From: Streptomyces kurssanovii
GTDB taxonomy: Bacteria > Actinomycetota > Actinomycetes > Streptomycetales > Streptomycetaceae
NCBI RefSeq assembly: GCF_014649695.1
Contig: NZ_BMTN01000004.1
Coordinates: 434,001 to 498,000 of the forward strand
Direction of reading: 5' to 3'
Length of the DNA: 64,000 bases
Positions within the stretch are counted from its first letter, which is position 1. Every line of letters starts with the position of its first letter. The position numbers and the translations under genes were made by a program. The notes under the pieces are model-generated. The model was not told where the DNA came from. It ran no database searches and saw nothing but the letters and a program-made list of their open reading frames with translations. Below are positions 8,800 to 17,367 of this stretch, piece after piece.

Positions 8800-10138
8800 G
8801 CGCAGCGACGGGTCGGCTGCCGAGGGTACGGCCTGCGAACAGACACCCACCCGGAACACGGTGACGGGCGCGCCGCCCGCCTCGGGCGGGCTTACTCAGT
8901 CCCCGGAGCCGGCCGTGGCTGAGCAGCGGCGATACCTCTCCGTCCGGGGCGGCGAATGGACCTTCGCCGTCGTCGGGCTGCCGCTCGCCCTGCTCGGCGG
9001 AGCCTACGCACTCTCCGTCCTCTACGCGGGAACACTGCTCTCGCTCACCGTGCTCGGCCTGCCGTTCGTGGCCGCCGCGCTGAGGGGCGCGCGTGGTCTC
9101 GGCGCGCTGCACCGGCAGCTGGTCGGCCGGTTGCTCGGCGAGCACGTCGAGGCGCCGGCCAAACTGCCCCGCCCAGTGGGCGTGGTCGCCCATGGTCGTG
9201 TCGTGCTGACCGACCCGATCGCCTGGCGGTCGCTGCTCTATCTGGTGCTGCGGTTGCCGCTGGGCGTGCTCGGGTTCGCCGCCGCAGTGGCGCTTCCCCT
9301 CGGCTGCGGCTGGCTGATCGGCTTCCCGCTCTGGGGACGCCTGCTGGAACCGGGCCCGCGGCCCGCCACCTGGCTGGATGCCGCCTCCATACCGCTGGGC
9401 CTGGTGATCCTGTCCGCAGTGCCCGGCGCGGTTCGGGGGCTGAGCGGAGCGAACCGGCGGCTCGCCCGGCTGCTGCTCGGACCGGCCCGTGCCCAGCGGC
9501 GCGTCCGGGAGCTGGAGACCGCCCGCGCCACCCTCCTCGCGCAGAACACCGACCAGCTCCGCCGCCTGGAGCGTGACCTGCACGATGGCACTCAAGCTCG
9601 GCTGGTCGCCCTGGCCATCACCCTCTCGCTGGCCGAAGACGCGCTCGCTCCCGCCTCCGGCCCGGACCTCGTACGGCTGCGCACCCTGGTGGACCGCGCC
9701 CGCAGCCAGACCGACGACACCGTCACTGAACTGCGGCGGCTCACTCGCGGCATTCACCCGGTGGCGCTGGACGGCGGCCTCAGCGAGGCATTGCCAGGGC
9801 TCACAGCCACCTCGCCAGTGCCGGTCACCCTCCGCCTGAACCTGCCGGAACGACCGGACCAAGTGGTCGAACGAGCCCTCTACTTCTGCGCCGCCGAGCT
9901 GCTCACCAACGTCGCCAAGCACAGTGGTGCCCGCTCGGCCGAACTCGAGGCGAGCGGGAACGACGGCCGGGTCCACCTGTCCGTGCGCGACGACGGCCGC
10001 GGCGGTGCGGCGCTCGGCGTCGGCACCGGCTTGACCGGCCTGGCCGAGCGGCTCGCGGCGGTGGACGGCGCTCTGCGCATCGACAGCCCGCCCGGCGGAC
10101 CGACTGTGGTCACCGCCGAGCTGTCGGCGCGTCTGTGA
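8792..10138 (+). CDS. Sensor histidine kinase, HisKA_3/NarL family, 448 aa
   Basis: Membrane histidine kinase, third gene of the unit, starting at GTG 8792 inside the permease end. Two hydrophobic clusters (about residues 55-95 and 150-215) form a sensor module. The dimerisation/phosphoacceptor helix has RDLHDGTQARLVAL with the conserved His. The HATPase domain shows the N-box AELLTNVAKHSGA and the G1 motif VRDDGRGGA. By linkage it probably senses the substrate of the transporter and phosphorylates the convergent response regulator. Its last 29 bp overlap that regulator tail to tail. Confidence 0.92.
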   Translation: MTERSDGSAAEGTACEQTPTRNTVTGAPPASGGLTQSPEPAVAEQRRYLSVRGGEWTFAVVGLPLALLGGAYALSVLYAGTLLSLTVLGLPFVAAALRGARGLGALHRQLVGRLLGEHVEAPAKLPRPVGVVAHGRVVLTDPIAWRSLLYLVLRLPLGVLGFAAAVALPLGCGWLIGFPLWGRLLEPGPRPATWLDAASIPLGLVILSAVPGAVRGLSGANRRLARLLLGPARAQRRVRELETARATLLAQNTDQLRRLERDLHDGTQARLVALAITLSLAEDALAPASGPDLVRLRTLVDRARSQTDDTVTELRRLTRGIHPVALDGGLSEALPGLTATSPVPVTLRLNLPERPDQVVERALYFCAAELLTNVAKHSGARSAELEASGNDGRVHLSVRDDGRGGAALGVGTGLTGLAERLAAVDGALRIDSPPGGPTVVTAELSARL

Positions 10139-10820
10139 CGGCCGATTGACTCCCGTTCTCCGCCAGGTAGGTGAGGACGGCCTTCACCCGGCGGTTGTCG
10201 GTGTCCGTCGCCCGTAGGCCGAATTTGGTGAAGACGGCGGCGACGTGTTTCTCCACCGCCCGCTCCGACACCACCAGCAGCGCGGCGACGGAGCGGTTGG
10301 AGTGCCCTTGCGCCATCAGCTCCAGCACCTCGCGCTCGCGAGGCGTCAGGGTGTCCACCCGGCTGCGCTGTCCACCACGCATCAGTTGGGTGACGATCTC
10401 CGGGTCGAGTGCCGTGCCCCCGTCGGCGACCCGGTACAGCGCGTCCACGAACTCGGAAGTGCGGGCGACGCGTTCCTTCAGCAGGTACCCGATGCCCGCC
10501 GCACCGTCCGCCAGCAGCCGGGAGGCCCAGGTGGTCTCGACGTGCTGGGAAAAGACCACGATGCCGACTTCGGGCGTCCTCGCGCGGATCTCCACGGCAG
10601 CGCGGATGCCCTCATCAGTCTGTGTGGGCGGCATCCGGATATCCACCACGGCCACGTCGGGCCGGTGCTCGACCACCGCGGCGAGCAACCCGGGCGCCGT
10701 CCCGGCGGTGGCCACCACCTCACACCCACGGGCGCCGAGCAGCTCGACCATGCCGTCACGGAGAACAACGGAGTCCTCGGCCAGTACCACGCGCAAACGC
10801 CTGTCGATCACGACGCCCAT
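10110..10820 (-). CDS. LuxR/NarL-family response regulator, 236 aa
   Basis: Receiver plus DNA-binding regulator, cognate by location to the kinase ending at 10138. The receiver has the acidic pair (VVLAEDS), the phospho-acceptor Asp in VAVVDIRMP and the conserved Lys in GYLLKERV. The HTH domain contains LTPREREVLELMAQG and the KHVAAVFTKFGL recognition region. I chose the ATG at 10820 (MGVVIDRR), since an upstream ATG at 10850 only adds ten residues. Placing the regulator convergent to and overlapping its kinase, instead of downstream in the same direction, is unusual. Confidence 0.92.
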   Translation of the reverse strand: MGVVIDRRLRVVLAEDSVVLRDGMVELLGARGCEVVATAGTAPGLLAAVVEHRPDVAVVDIRMPPTQTDEGIRAAVEIRARTPEVGIVVFSQHVETTWASRLLADGAAGIGYLLKERVARTSEFVDALYRVADGGTALDPEIVTQLMRGGQRSRVDTLTPREREVLELMAQGHSNRSVAALLVVSERAVEKHVAAVFTKFGLRATDTDNRRVKAVLTYLAENGSQSAVTDAPTARR

Positions 10821-10971
10821 TATCAGGCCCAGTCGGCGCTCGGCGCGCACGTACAGACGGGATGCCTCTACGTACTCAATGCAGGCGTCTCGAAGAACCT
10901 GCCGTCGCCACTGCTCGTGCGCGGCATCGCCTCTGCTACGTCCGAGACTTAATCACCGCAACACACGTCAG

Positions 10972-11161
10972 CGACGAAGACGCGGTGCGCACCGAGGCCT
11001 ACGGAGGTGTCTCCGTTGGGTGGACGACACAGAAATGGCGGCTGGAACAACTCGTGGACCTGATCGAGCAGGCTGGACTGCGCCCGGTCGCCGAACTTCG
11101 GCTCCCTGCGGATGAGCAAAGCGGGCCGGGTCTGGTGGTCATGGCCAAGCGTGCTGTCTGA
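10972..11161 (+). pseudogene. C-terminal fragment of a class I SAM-dependent methyltransferase
   Basis: About 60 residues ending at a normal stop (11159-11161) look like the last part of a small-molecule methyltransferase. They run from VSVGWTTQKWRLEQLVDLIEQ, through AGLRPVAELRLP, to VVMAKR. The SAM-binding domain that should precede them is missing: upstream sequence is the promoter side of the response regulator gene. It is probably the residue of a gene cut by an insertion or deletion in the element. Confidence 0.6.
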
Positions 11162-11489
11162 GGACCAGGCACCGGAGGCGGCACAGGGCCCCGTGCCGGG
11201 ACCCATCACCTGACGCCTGCCGCTATTTTCCGTTCGGATACTCCCCAGGGGCCGACCTTGACCTGACTTGGGTCGGCAGTTGCTTCATGATCAGGACGAG
11301 AAGCGGACGAGGTCCGGGGCAACCGTTCAGTACTTGCGTAAAGCTGCAGGTGAATCAGGGTCTATTCGCATGATTACGGGAGGACTGTGAAGCCGCTCCT
11401 GGCGCGTAACGGCTCAGTCATTCGGGCCGTGGCTGGGCCGTCCAACGGTGGCCATGGTCGACCAATGACAACCGTCAACAACGACGATG
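11162..11489. other. Non-coding end of the integrated element
   Basis: I see no supported gene here. A short dyad (GCCGACC 11251-11257 with GGTCGGC 11271-11277) follows the methyltransferase fragment. Base composition is less GC-skewed than in the core genes. Confidence 0.5.
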
Positions 11490-11517
11490 GGCTCGACGCC
11501 TCTTGATGCCGAGCCCG
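11490..11517 (-). terminator. Imperfect hairpin after the current pmt stop
   Basis: GGGCTCG pairs with CGAGCCC at the ends of this interval with a few further pairs inside. It lies 13 bp downstream of the pmt stop in the minus direction. It would be the replacement terminator brought by the element, and it is weaker than the original one at 3847-3881. Confidence 0.4.
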
Positions 11518-11529
11518 CCGTCGCCCCTG

Positions 11530-13260
11530 CTAGACCCAGGTGTCCAGCCACATGCGGTTGCGCCACTCGTCCACCGGGATCGGGGTGCCCGTGTAGATCG
11601 GCCAGAAGTAGATGAAGTTCCAGACGATCAGCAGGACCAGCACGCCCGCCCCGATCGCGCCGATCGCGCGGCGGCGTTCGTCGGAGCCGGGTGGGCCGAG
11701 GATCGCGCCGATCATCATCGCCACCGCGAGGCACAGGAACGGGACGAACACGACCGCGTAGAAGAGGAAGATCGTGCGTTCCTGGTACATCAGCCACGGG
11801 GCCCAGCCCGCGGCGAACGCGCAGAGGATCGCGCCCGCGCGCCAGTCGCGGCGGAAGAGCCAGCGCCACAGGGCGTAGCAGATCGCGAAGCAGGCGGCCC
11901 ACCAAAGGAGCGGGGTGCCGAGGGCGAGGACCTCCGCGGCGCACTTGTCGACCGCGTCCTTCGGGCAGCCTTCGACACCCGGCTTCGGGTCCTCGTAGTA
12001 GTACGAGACCGGGCGGCCGAGGACCAGCCAGCTCCACGGGTTGGACTCGTAGGTGTGGCCGGAGGTCAGGCCGACGTGGAAGTCGTAGACCTGGGTCTCG
12101 TAGTGCCAGAAGCTGCGCCACCAGTCGGGGAAGAGCCAGCTCCAGGCGCTGTCCTTGCCGCCGCCGGTGGAGGCCCAGTTCCGGTGGTAGCCCTTGTCCG
12201 TGACCAGCCATCCGGTCCACGAGACCATGTACGTCACCAGCGCCACCGGCACGATGGAGGCGAAGGCGGGGACGAGGTCCTTCTTCAGGACGGCGAGGTA
12301 CGGCTGGACCGCGCCGGCCGTGCGGCGCGAGCCCACGTCCCACAGCACGGTCATCAGGCCGAAGGCGGCCATGATGTACAGCCCGTTCCACTTGGTGCCG
12401 GCCGCCAGGCCCAGCATCACTCCGGCCGTCAGCCGCCACGGCCGGAGCCCCAGGGGCAGGGTCTCCGCGACGCGGGCGTCCGGACGCAGCCTGCCGTCGT
12501 CGTCCTTTGGCAGCGCCGCCGCGAGCCTGCGCCGCGACCGGTCGCGGTCGAGCACCAGCGCGCCGAACGCCGCCAGCACGAAGAACATCAGCACCAGGTC
12601 GAGCAGCGCCGTGCGGCTCATCACGAAGTGCAGGCCGTCCACGGCCAGCAGCAGACCCGCCAGGCAGCCGAGGAACGTCGAGCGGAACAGCCGCCGGCCG
12701 ATGCGGCAGAGCATCAGCACCGACAGCGTGCCCAGCAGGGCGACCATGAACCGCCAGCCGAAGGGTGAGAAGTCGATCATCTTCTCGCCGAGACCGATGA
12801 TCCACTTGCCGACCGGCGGGTGGACCACATAACCGGGATCGGTGGGGATCGCGACGGCCGACGGGTCGTTAAGGATCGACTTGTCGACGTTTTTGGGCCA
12901 GCTGCCCTCGTACCCCTGGTTGATCAGCGCCCAGGCGTCCTTGGCGTAGTACGTCTCGTCGAATATCACCGCATGGGGCTGCCCCAGGTTCCAGAACCGC
13001 AGCAGGCCCGCGACCAGGGCGACCAGCAGCGGCCCGCCCCACGCGGCGATGCGGAGCAGGGGTTCCACCGCCCGCGGCGGGATGCCGAAGACCGCCCACA
13101 CCTGCCGGGACGGCCGGGTGAACGGCGGCACCAGCCGGTCCCGTAGCCCGATCACTGGCCGGGGCGTGTAGCCGAAGCGGCGCAGCCGGCTCTCCCAGCC
13201 GGGCGGCTGCTGTTCGGCGTCGTCCTTGCCCCGCAGGGGCTGTGGCGCGGTACTGGTCAC
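11530..13260 (-). CDS. pmt: Dolichyl-phosphate-mannose:protein O-mannosyltransferase, 576 aa
   Basis: GT39-family integral membrane enzyme that transfers mannose from polyprenyl-phosphate mannose to Ser/Thr of secreted proteins. It has about ten hydrophobic segments. The first extracytoplasmic loop carries the catalytic acidic pair in IFDETYYAKDAW, and the C-terminal region has FIYFWPIYTGTPIP. The start is GTG 13260 (VTSTAPQP), close to the divergent rsmI. The last 28 codons are supplied by the integrated element. In Streptomyces, Pmt is known to be needed for phage phiC31 adsorption and affects antibiotic sensitivity. Confidence 0.93.
   Translation of the reverse strand: MTSTAPQPLRGKDDAEQQPPGWESRLRRFGYTPRPVIGLRDRLVPPFTRPSRQVWAVFGIPPRAVEPLLRIAAWGGPLLVALVAGLLRFWNLGQPHAVIFDETYYAKDAWALINQGYEGSWPKNVDKSILNDPSAVAIPTDPGYVVHPPVGKWIIGLGEKMIDFSPFGWRFMVALLGTLSVLMLCRIGRRLFRSTFLGCLAGLLLAVDGLHFVMSRTALLDLVLMFFVLAAFGALVLDRDRSRRRLAAALPKDDDGRLRPDARVAETLPLGLRPWRLTAGVMLGLAAGTKWNGLYIMAAFGLMTVLWDVGSRRTAGAVQPYLAVLKKDLVPAFASIVPVALVTYMVSWTGWLVTDKGYHRNWASTGGGKDSAWSWLFPDWWRSFWHYETQVYDFHVGLTSGHTYESNPWSWLVLGRPVSYYYEDPKPGVEGCPKDAVDKCAAEVLALGTPLLWWAACFAICYALWRWLFRRDWRAGAILCAFAAGWAPWLMYQERTIFLFYAVVFVPFLCLAVAMMIGAILGPPGSDERRRAIGAIGAGVLVLLIVWNFIYFWPIYTGTPIPVDEWRNRMWLDTWV
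11534..11617. repeat. Attachment site copy 2 (3' end of the intact pmt gene)
   Basis: This is the second 84-bp copy of the attachment repeat (see 3899-3982), with one mismatch at 11572. It forms the coding end of the present pmt gene. The TAG at 11530-11532 is preceded by GTC (Val), whereas the displaced copy has GTG at that codon, so the two ends differ at synonymous positions on both sides of the repeat edge. Confidence 0.88.
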
Positions 13261-13314
13261 CGCGCCATCGTAGGGAACACGGCTGTGCGATCGGTGCTCG
13301 GCAGTGCTGGGAGG

Positions 13315-14178
13315 ATGGCGAGTGTGACTGGAACGCTGGTACTCGCAGGGACGCCCATCGGTGATGTCGCGGACGCGCCGCCCCGGCTCGCCGCCGAACT
13401 GGAGGGCGCCGACATCGTCGCCGCCGAGGACACCCGGCGGCTGCGCCGGCTGACCCAGGCCCTCGGTGTGCACACCCGGGGCAGGGTCGTCTCCTACTTC
13501 GAGGGCAACGAGGCGGCCCGTACGCCGGAGCTGGTGGAGGCGCTGGCAGGTGGTGCGCGGGTGCTGCTCGTCACCGACGCGGGCATGCCCTCCGTATCCG
13601 ACCCCGGATACCGCCTGGTCGCCGCCGCGGTGGAGAAGGACATCAAGGTCACCGCCGTCCCCGGCCCGTCCGCCGTGCTGACCGCACTGGCCCTTTCGGG
13701 GCTGCCCGTGGACCGCTTCTGCTTCGAGGGTTTCCTGCCCCGGAAGGCGGGTGAACGGCTCGGCAGGCTCCGCGAGGTGCAGGGCGAGCGCCGCACGCTC
13801 GTCTACTTCGAGGCCCCGCACCGCCTGGACGACACGCTGGCCGCCATGGCGGAGGTCTTCGGCGAGGGCCGCAGGGCGGCCGTCTGCCGGGAGCTGACCA
13901 AGACGTACGAGGAAGTGAAGCGCGGCGGCCTCGGCGAGCTGGCGGCCTGGGCCGCGGAAGGCGTCCGCGGTGAGATCACCGTCGTGGTCGAGGGCGCGCC
14001 CGAGTCCGGGCCGCAGGAGCTCGGCTCCGAGGAGCTGGTGCGCAGGGTCCAGGTGCGGGAGGAGGCGGGGGAGCGGCGCAAGGAGGCCATCGCGGCGGTC
14101 GCCGCGGAGGCAGGGCTTCCCAAGCGGGAGGTCTTCGACGCGGTCGTCGCGGCGAAGAACGCGGCTCGACCCGCGTAG
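13315..14178 (+). CDS. rsmI: 16S rRNA (cytidine1402-2'-O)-methyltransferase RsmI, 287 aa
   Basis: Cytoplasmic tetrapyrrole-methylase-fold enzyme that 2'-O-methylates C1402 in the decoding centre. Family motifs are GTLVLAGTPIGDVADAP at the N-terminus, AAEDTRRLRRL, VTDAGMPSVSDPG and PGPSAVLTALALSGLP. Length is normal. The start is ATG 13315 or GTG 13324 (VTGTLVL); the latter is closest to the family N-terminus. It is divergent from pmt with a gap of 54 bp, so the promoters overlap. Confidence 0.95.
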   Translation: MASVTGTLVLAGTPIGDVADAPPRLAAELEGADIVAAEDTRRLRRLTQALGVHTRGRVVSYFEGNEAARTPELVEALAGGARVLLVTDAGMPSVSDPGYRLVAAAVEKDIKVTAVPGPSAVLTALALSGLPVDRFCFEGFLPRKAGERLGRLREVQGERRTLVYFEAPHRLDDTLAAMAEVFGEGRRAAVCRELTKTYEEVKRGGLGELAAWAAEGVRGEITVVVEGAPESGPQELGSEELVRRVQVREEAGERRKEAIAAVAAEAGLPKREVFDAVVAAKNAARPA

Positions 14179-14333
14179 GCGGAGAATAAAGGTCTATCGT
14201 GAAAAGCAAAGCGCAGACCGGGCCCTGACCGCTTTTCCGTATGGAGAATCCCAAGACCGCACAATCGATCGACAGGCGCTGGTGCGCTCCCGCCGGAAAA
14301 GGCGTCCACTGGATCGGGTGGAGAGGAGCTGGC

Positions 14334-14837
14334 ATGAGTGAGACCACACCCGCGAAGGTGCACGAGGAGTATTCCTTCGCGTGCATGCGTTGCGGGCACG
14401 GCTGGGAGCAGTCCTACGACATCGAGCACCACGTCGATCCGTCGGGCCAGGAATTCGTCGTCTACAAGTCGGACGGGCGGCGGGTCCCGTCGCCGCTGTC
14501 CAGCCCGACCTGCGTCAACTGCGGCGGCCACGTCGTACGGATCATGCGTGCGGGGCGGGTCTCCACGGTGCAGAGCCTGATGGGATGGAGCGAGACCGGT
14601 TCCACGACCGCGGGCGCCGTGCCGCAGGTGTCCCCGACGGGGCCGCTGCCGGGCGAGGAAGTGCGTGATCCGCGCGCGGACCGGCCCGCCGGCCGGCCCA
14701 CCGCTTCCGCGCCTCCGCCGTCCGGGTCGACGGTGGAGGAGGCCGCCGCCGACGGCGGGGCGGGTGGGGAGACCGCGTCCGAGGAGCGGCACTGGCACCT
14801 CTCCGACCTGCTGCACCCGTTCCACCACCGCAAGTGA
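14334..14837 (+). CDS. Conserved actinobacterial zinc-ribbon protein, 167 aa
   Basis: No established function. The N-terminal half has two CxxC pairs (CMRCGHGW and CVNCGGH, about 45 residues apart), which should form one zinc ribbon. The C-terminal half is low-complexity, rich in Pro, Ala and Gly, and ends in a histidine-rich tail (HWHLSDLLHPFHHRK). The ATG at 14334 follows a good ribosome-binding site (gagagg). It is separated from tatD by 33 bp in the same direction. Confidence 0.75.
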   Translation: MSETTPAKVHEEYSFACMRCGHGWEQSYDIEHHVDPSGQEFVVYKSDGRRVPSPLSSPTCVNCGGHVVRIMRAGRVSTVQSLMGWSETGSTTAGAVPQVSPTGPLPGEEVRDPRADRPAGRPTASAPPPSGSTVEEAAADGGAGGETASEERHWHLSDLLHPFHHRK

Positions 14838-14870
14838 GCGACCGTGGGCGGGTTCCGTAGGATCGCGCCC

Positions 14871-15740
14871 ATGAGTTCGAAATCCGCACCGCCGCCGCTG
14901 CCCGAACCGCTCGGTGTCGCGGTCGCCGATTCGCACACCCACCTGGACATGCAGGAAGGCACCGTCGAGGAGGCCCTCGCCAGGGCGGCCGCGGTCGGTG
15001 TGACGACCGTCGTCCAGGTGGGCTGCGACATCAAGGGCTCCCAGTGGGCCGCGGAGACCGCCGCCGCGCACCGCGAGGTGCACGCCGCCGTCGCCCTGCA
15101 CCCCAACGAGGCGCCCCGGATCGTCCTCGGTGATCCTGACGGCTGGTCGCGGCAGGGAGTACGGGACGCGGGCGGATACGCGGCGCTCGACGACGCCCTC
15201 GCCGAGATCGACCGGCTCGCCGCCCTCGACGTGGTTAAGGCCGTCGGCGAGACCGGACTGGACCGCTTCCGCACCGGCCCCGAGGGAATGGCCGCGCAGG
15301 AAAGGTCGTTCCGGGCGCATATCGAGATCGCCAAACGGCACGGCAAGGCGCTCGTCATCCACGATCGCGAGGCGCACGCGGATGTGCTGCGCATTCTCGC
15401 GGAGGAAGGCGCGCCGGAGCGCACGATCTTCCACTGCTATTCGGGCGACGCGGAAATGGCCGAAGTCTGCGCGACCGCCGGTTACTTCATGTCCTTCGCC
15501 GGCAATGTGACCTTCAAGAACGCGCAGCCGCTGCGCGACGCGCTCGCCGTCGCGCCCGCCGATCTCGTACTGGTCGAGACGGACGCGCCGTTCCTCACCC
15601 CCGTGCCGTACCGCGGACGGCCCAACGCCCCGTATCTGATTCCCGTCACGCTCCGGGCCATGGCGCAGGTCAAGGGCACGGACGAGGACACGCTGGCGGC
15701 GGCGATCGCGGCCAATACCGCGCGGGCGTTCGGCTACTGA
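14871..15740 (+). CDS. TatD-family metal-dependent hydrolase (3'-5' DNase type), 289 aa
   Basis: Amidohydrolase-fold nuclease. The metal ligands are recognisable: DSHTHLDM near the N-terminus, GETGLDRF with the conserved Glu, the EIAKRHGKALVIHDREAH region with His, the FHCYSGD His, and the VETDAPFLTP Asp. TatD proteins process DNA ends and RNA in vitro, and the cellular role varies. An insertion of about 20 residues in the first third, around WSRQGVRDAGGYAAL, is common in actinobacteria. Start is ATG 14871. Confidence 0.93.
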   Translation: MSSKSAPPPLPEPLGVAVADSHTHLDMQEGTVEEALARAAAVGVTTVVQVGCDIKGSQWAAETAAAHREVHAAVALHPNEAPRIVLGDPDGWSRQGVRDAGGYAALDDALAEIDRLAALDVVKAVGETGLDRFRTGPEGMAAQERSFRAHIEIAKRHGKALVIHDREAHADVLRILAEEGAPERTIFHCYSGDAEMAEVCATAGYFMSFAGNVTFKNAQPLRDALAVAPADLVLVETDAPFLTPVPYRGRPNAPYLIPVTLRAMAQVKGTDEDTLAAAIAANTARAFGY

Positions 15741-15855
15741 CCCGATCCGGGCGACCTCGCACGTCGCAACGCTGAGTGTCCGCGTCGCTTTGGAGAGTGA
15801 CGGTCGCTCCGCTACTGTCCGGTGCCACGTGGCTGACCGGACCTTACGGAGCGTC

Positions 15856-17367
15856 GTGAGCGTGAGTAATTCGCAGGGCAGTCATCGTGCGGCGCGCGGC
15901 TCACGCCGTGCCGGCGGCCGGTCCCAGGCGGAGGCCGGTGCCGACCGTGCCACCGTGCCGGCACCCGCCCTCTCCTCCGCGGCGCCGTACCGGAGCGCGC
16001 CGCAGCCGACGGTCGTGGACGCCCGGGCCGCGGCGCCTCGCACCGCGGCGTACGCGCCGACCCTGCCGTACCTGGACCGCGGGGCGCTTTCCCTCGTGGA
16101 CCCGGACGCGGTCCCCTCGGGCGTGGTCCCGCCGCGTCACCGTGCGGCCGTGGCGCAGGCGCTCACCCTGCCGTACGTGGACCTCCGGGCCGCGGACCGT
16201 GCCGTCGGGGAGGAGCCGGGACGGCGCGCGCAGGCGCGACGCGGCGGCTCCCGGCGGCGCAGGCCCGCGGAGCGGCCGGACACGCTGCGGCGGCTCGTCC
16301 CGCAGGCCCTCGTCGTCGCCTTCCTCGCCGGCGGGACGTCCGCGTTCGTGGCCGACGACAAGGCGGTCCGGCTCACCGTCGACGGCGTGCCGCGGACCCT
16401 GCACACCTTCGCCGACGACGTGAGCGAACTCCTCGAGGACGAGGGCCTCGACCTGCGCGCCCACGACAGCGTCGCCCCCGGCCCCGAGGCGGACCTCGAC
16501 AGCGGCGACGAGATCACCGTCCGCCACGGCAGGCCGCTGAGACTCACCCTCGACGGCCGCTCCGGCGAGGTGTGGACCACGGCCACCACCGTCGAGGCGG
16601 CCCTGCGGGAACTCGGCGTGCGCGCGGAGGGCGCCTACCTCTCCGTGCCGCGTTCCACTCCGATCCCGAGGTCCGGCCTGGTGCTGGACGTGCGGACCGA
16701 GAGGGCCGTCACGTTCCTGGCCGACGGGCGCGAACGCACCATCCGCACCAACGCCGCCACCGTGGGCGAGGCGCTCGGCGAGGCGGGGATCGTGCTGCGC
16801 GGCCAGGACACCACCTCCGTGCCGACCGGCGGCTTCCCCGGCGACGGCCAGACCGTCACGGTCACACGGATCACCCGCGGCCGTGAGGTACGCGAGGAAC
16901 CGATCGACTTCACCGTCGAGAAGACCCTGGACCCCGAGCTCTTCACGGGCACCGAGGTCGTCGTACGGCAGGGACGGCCGGGCGTGCGACGGGTCACGTA
17001 CGCCCTGCGGACCGTCGACGGCGTCCGCCAGAAGCCGCGGCGGACCGCCACGGACGTCGTGCGCGAACCCGTCACCGAGCAGGTGAAGGTCGGCACCCGG
17101 CAGCCGCCGTCGTCGGTGAGCGGGGCAGACGGCCTGAACTGGGCGGCGCTCGCCCAATGCGAGTCGGGCGGGCGGCCGGACGCCGTCGACCCCTCCGGCA
17201 CCTACGGCGGGCTGTACCAGTTCGACACCGCGACCTGGCAATCGCTCGGCGGCACCGGGCGTCCGCAGGACGCGACCGCCGAGGAACAGACGTACCGGGC
17301 GAAGAAGCTCTATGTGCAGCGGGGGGCGAGTCCGTGGCCGCACTGCGGCCGTAGGCTGTATCGGTGA
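15856..17367 (+). CDS. Resuscitation-promoting factor-like lytic protein, DUF348-G5-Rpf architecture, 503 aa
   Basis: Peptidoglycan-cleaving protein that promotes spore germination and exit from dormancy. A long Ala/Pro-rich cytoplasmic stretch (residues 1-145) precedes one TM segment (about 150-170). DUF348 repeats follow (KAVRLTVDG..., RPLRLTLDG..., RAVTFLADG...), then a G5 domain (about 345-415) and a C-terminal transglycosylase-like Rpf domain (426-503). The Rpf domain has the catalytic Glu in AQCESGG and a Cys near the end (WPHCGRR) for the conserved disulfide. This is the RpfB type. Start is GTG 15856 or GTG 15862. The stop overlaps rsmA. Confidence 0.9.
   Translation: MSVSNSQGSHRAARGSRRAGGRSQAEAGADRATVPAPALSSAAPYRSAPQPTVVDARAAAPRTAAYAPTLPYLDRGALSLVDPDAVPSGVVPPRHRAAVAQALTLPYVDLRAADRAVGEEPGRRAQARRGGSRRRRPAERPDTLRRLVPQALVVAFLAGGTSAFVADDKAVRLTVDGVPRTLHTFADDVSELLEDEGLDLRAHDSVAPGPEADLDSGDEITVRHGRPLRLTLDGRSGEVWTTATTVEAALRELGVRAEGAYLSVPRSTPIPRSGLVLDVRTERAVTFLADGRERTIRTNAATVGEALGEAGIVLRGQDTTSVPTGGFPGDGQTVTVTRITRGREVREEPIDFTVEKTLDPELFTGTEVVVRQGRPGVRRVTYALRTVDGVRQKPRRTATDVVREPVTEQVKVGTRQPPSSVSGADGLNWAALAQCESGGRPDAVDPSGTYGGLYQFDTATWQSLGGTGRPQDATAEEQTYRAKKLYVQRGASPWPHCGRRLYR

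Larger units (their letters stand above)
3899..11617. mobile_element. Integrative element inserted in the 3' end of pmt
   Basis: The 84-bp direct repeats at 3899-3982 and 11534-11617 are both copies of the pmt 3' end. One sits at the end of the intact gene and the other stands alone 7.6 kb away. A tyrosine recombinase gene lies directly inside the first copy. This is the classic outcome of site-specific integration where the incoming attP restores the target gene. Contents are a membrane protein, the integrase (frameshifted), a Tn3-type transposase remnant, an ABC transporter/two-component cassette and a methyltransferase remnant. I see no replication, transfer or phage structural genes, so it looks like a decayed remnant of a larger element or a small genomic island. 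Confidence 0.85.

Noticed and set aside
10853-10971. Possible coding fragment containing CLYVLNAGVSKNLPS before the methyltransferase remnant
   Set aside because: It is short, has no recognisable family, and could be the untranslated leader of the response regulator.
11414-11530. Possible transposase end between the methyltransferase fragment and the attachment site
   Set aside because: No inverted repeats or transposase motifs on either strand; only a hairpin is visible.
15741-15855. Riboswitch upstream of the Rpf gene (a c-di-AMP type is known upstream of rpfA in Streptomyces)
   Set aside because: The gap is only 115 bp and I see no ydaO-like conserved elements.
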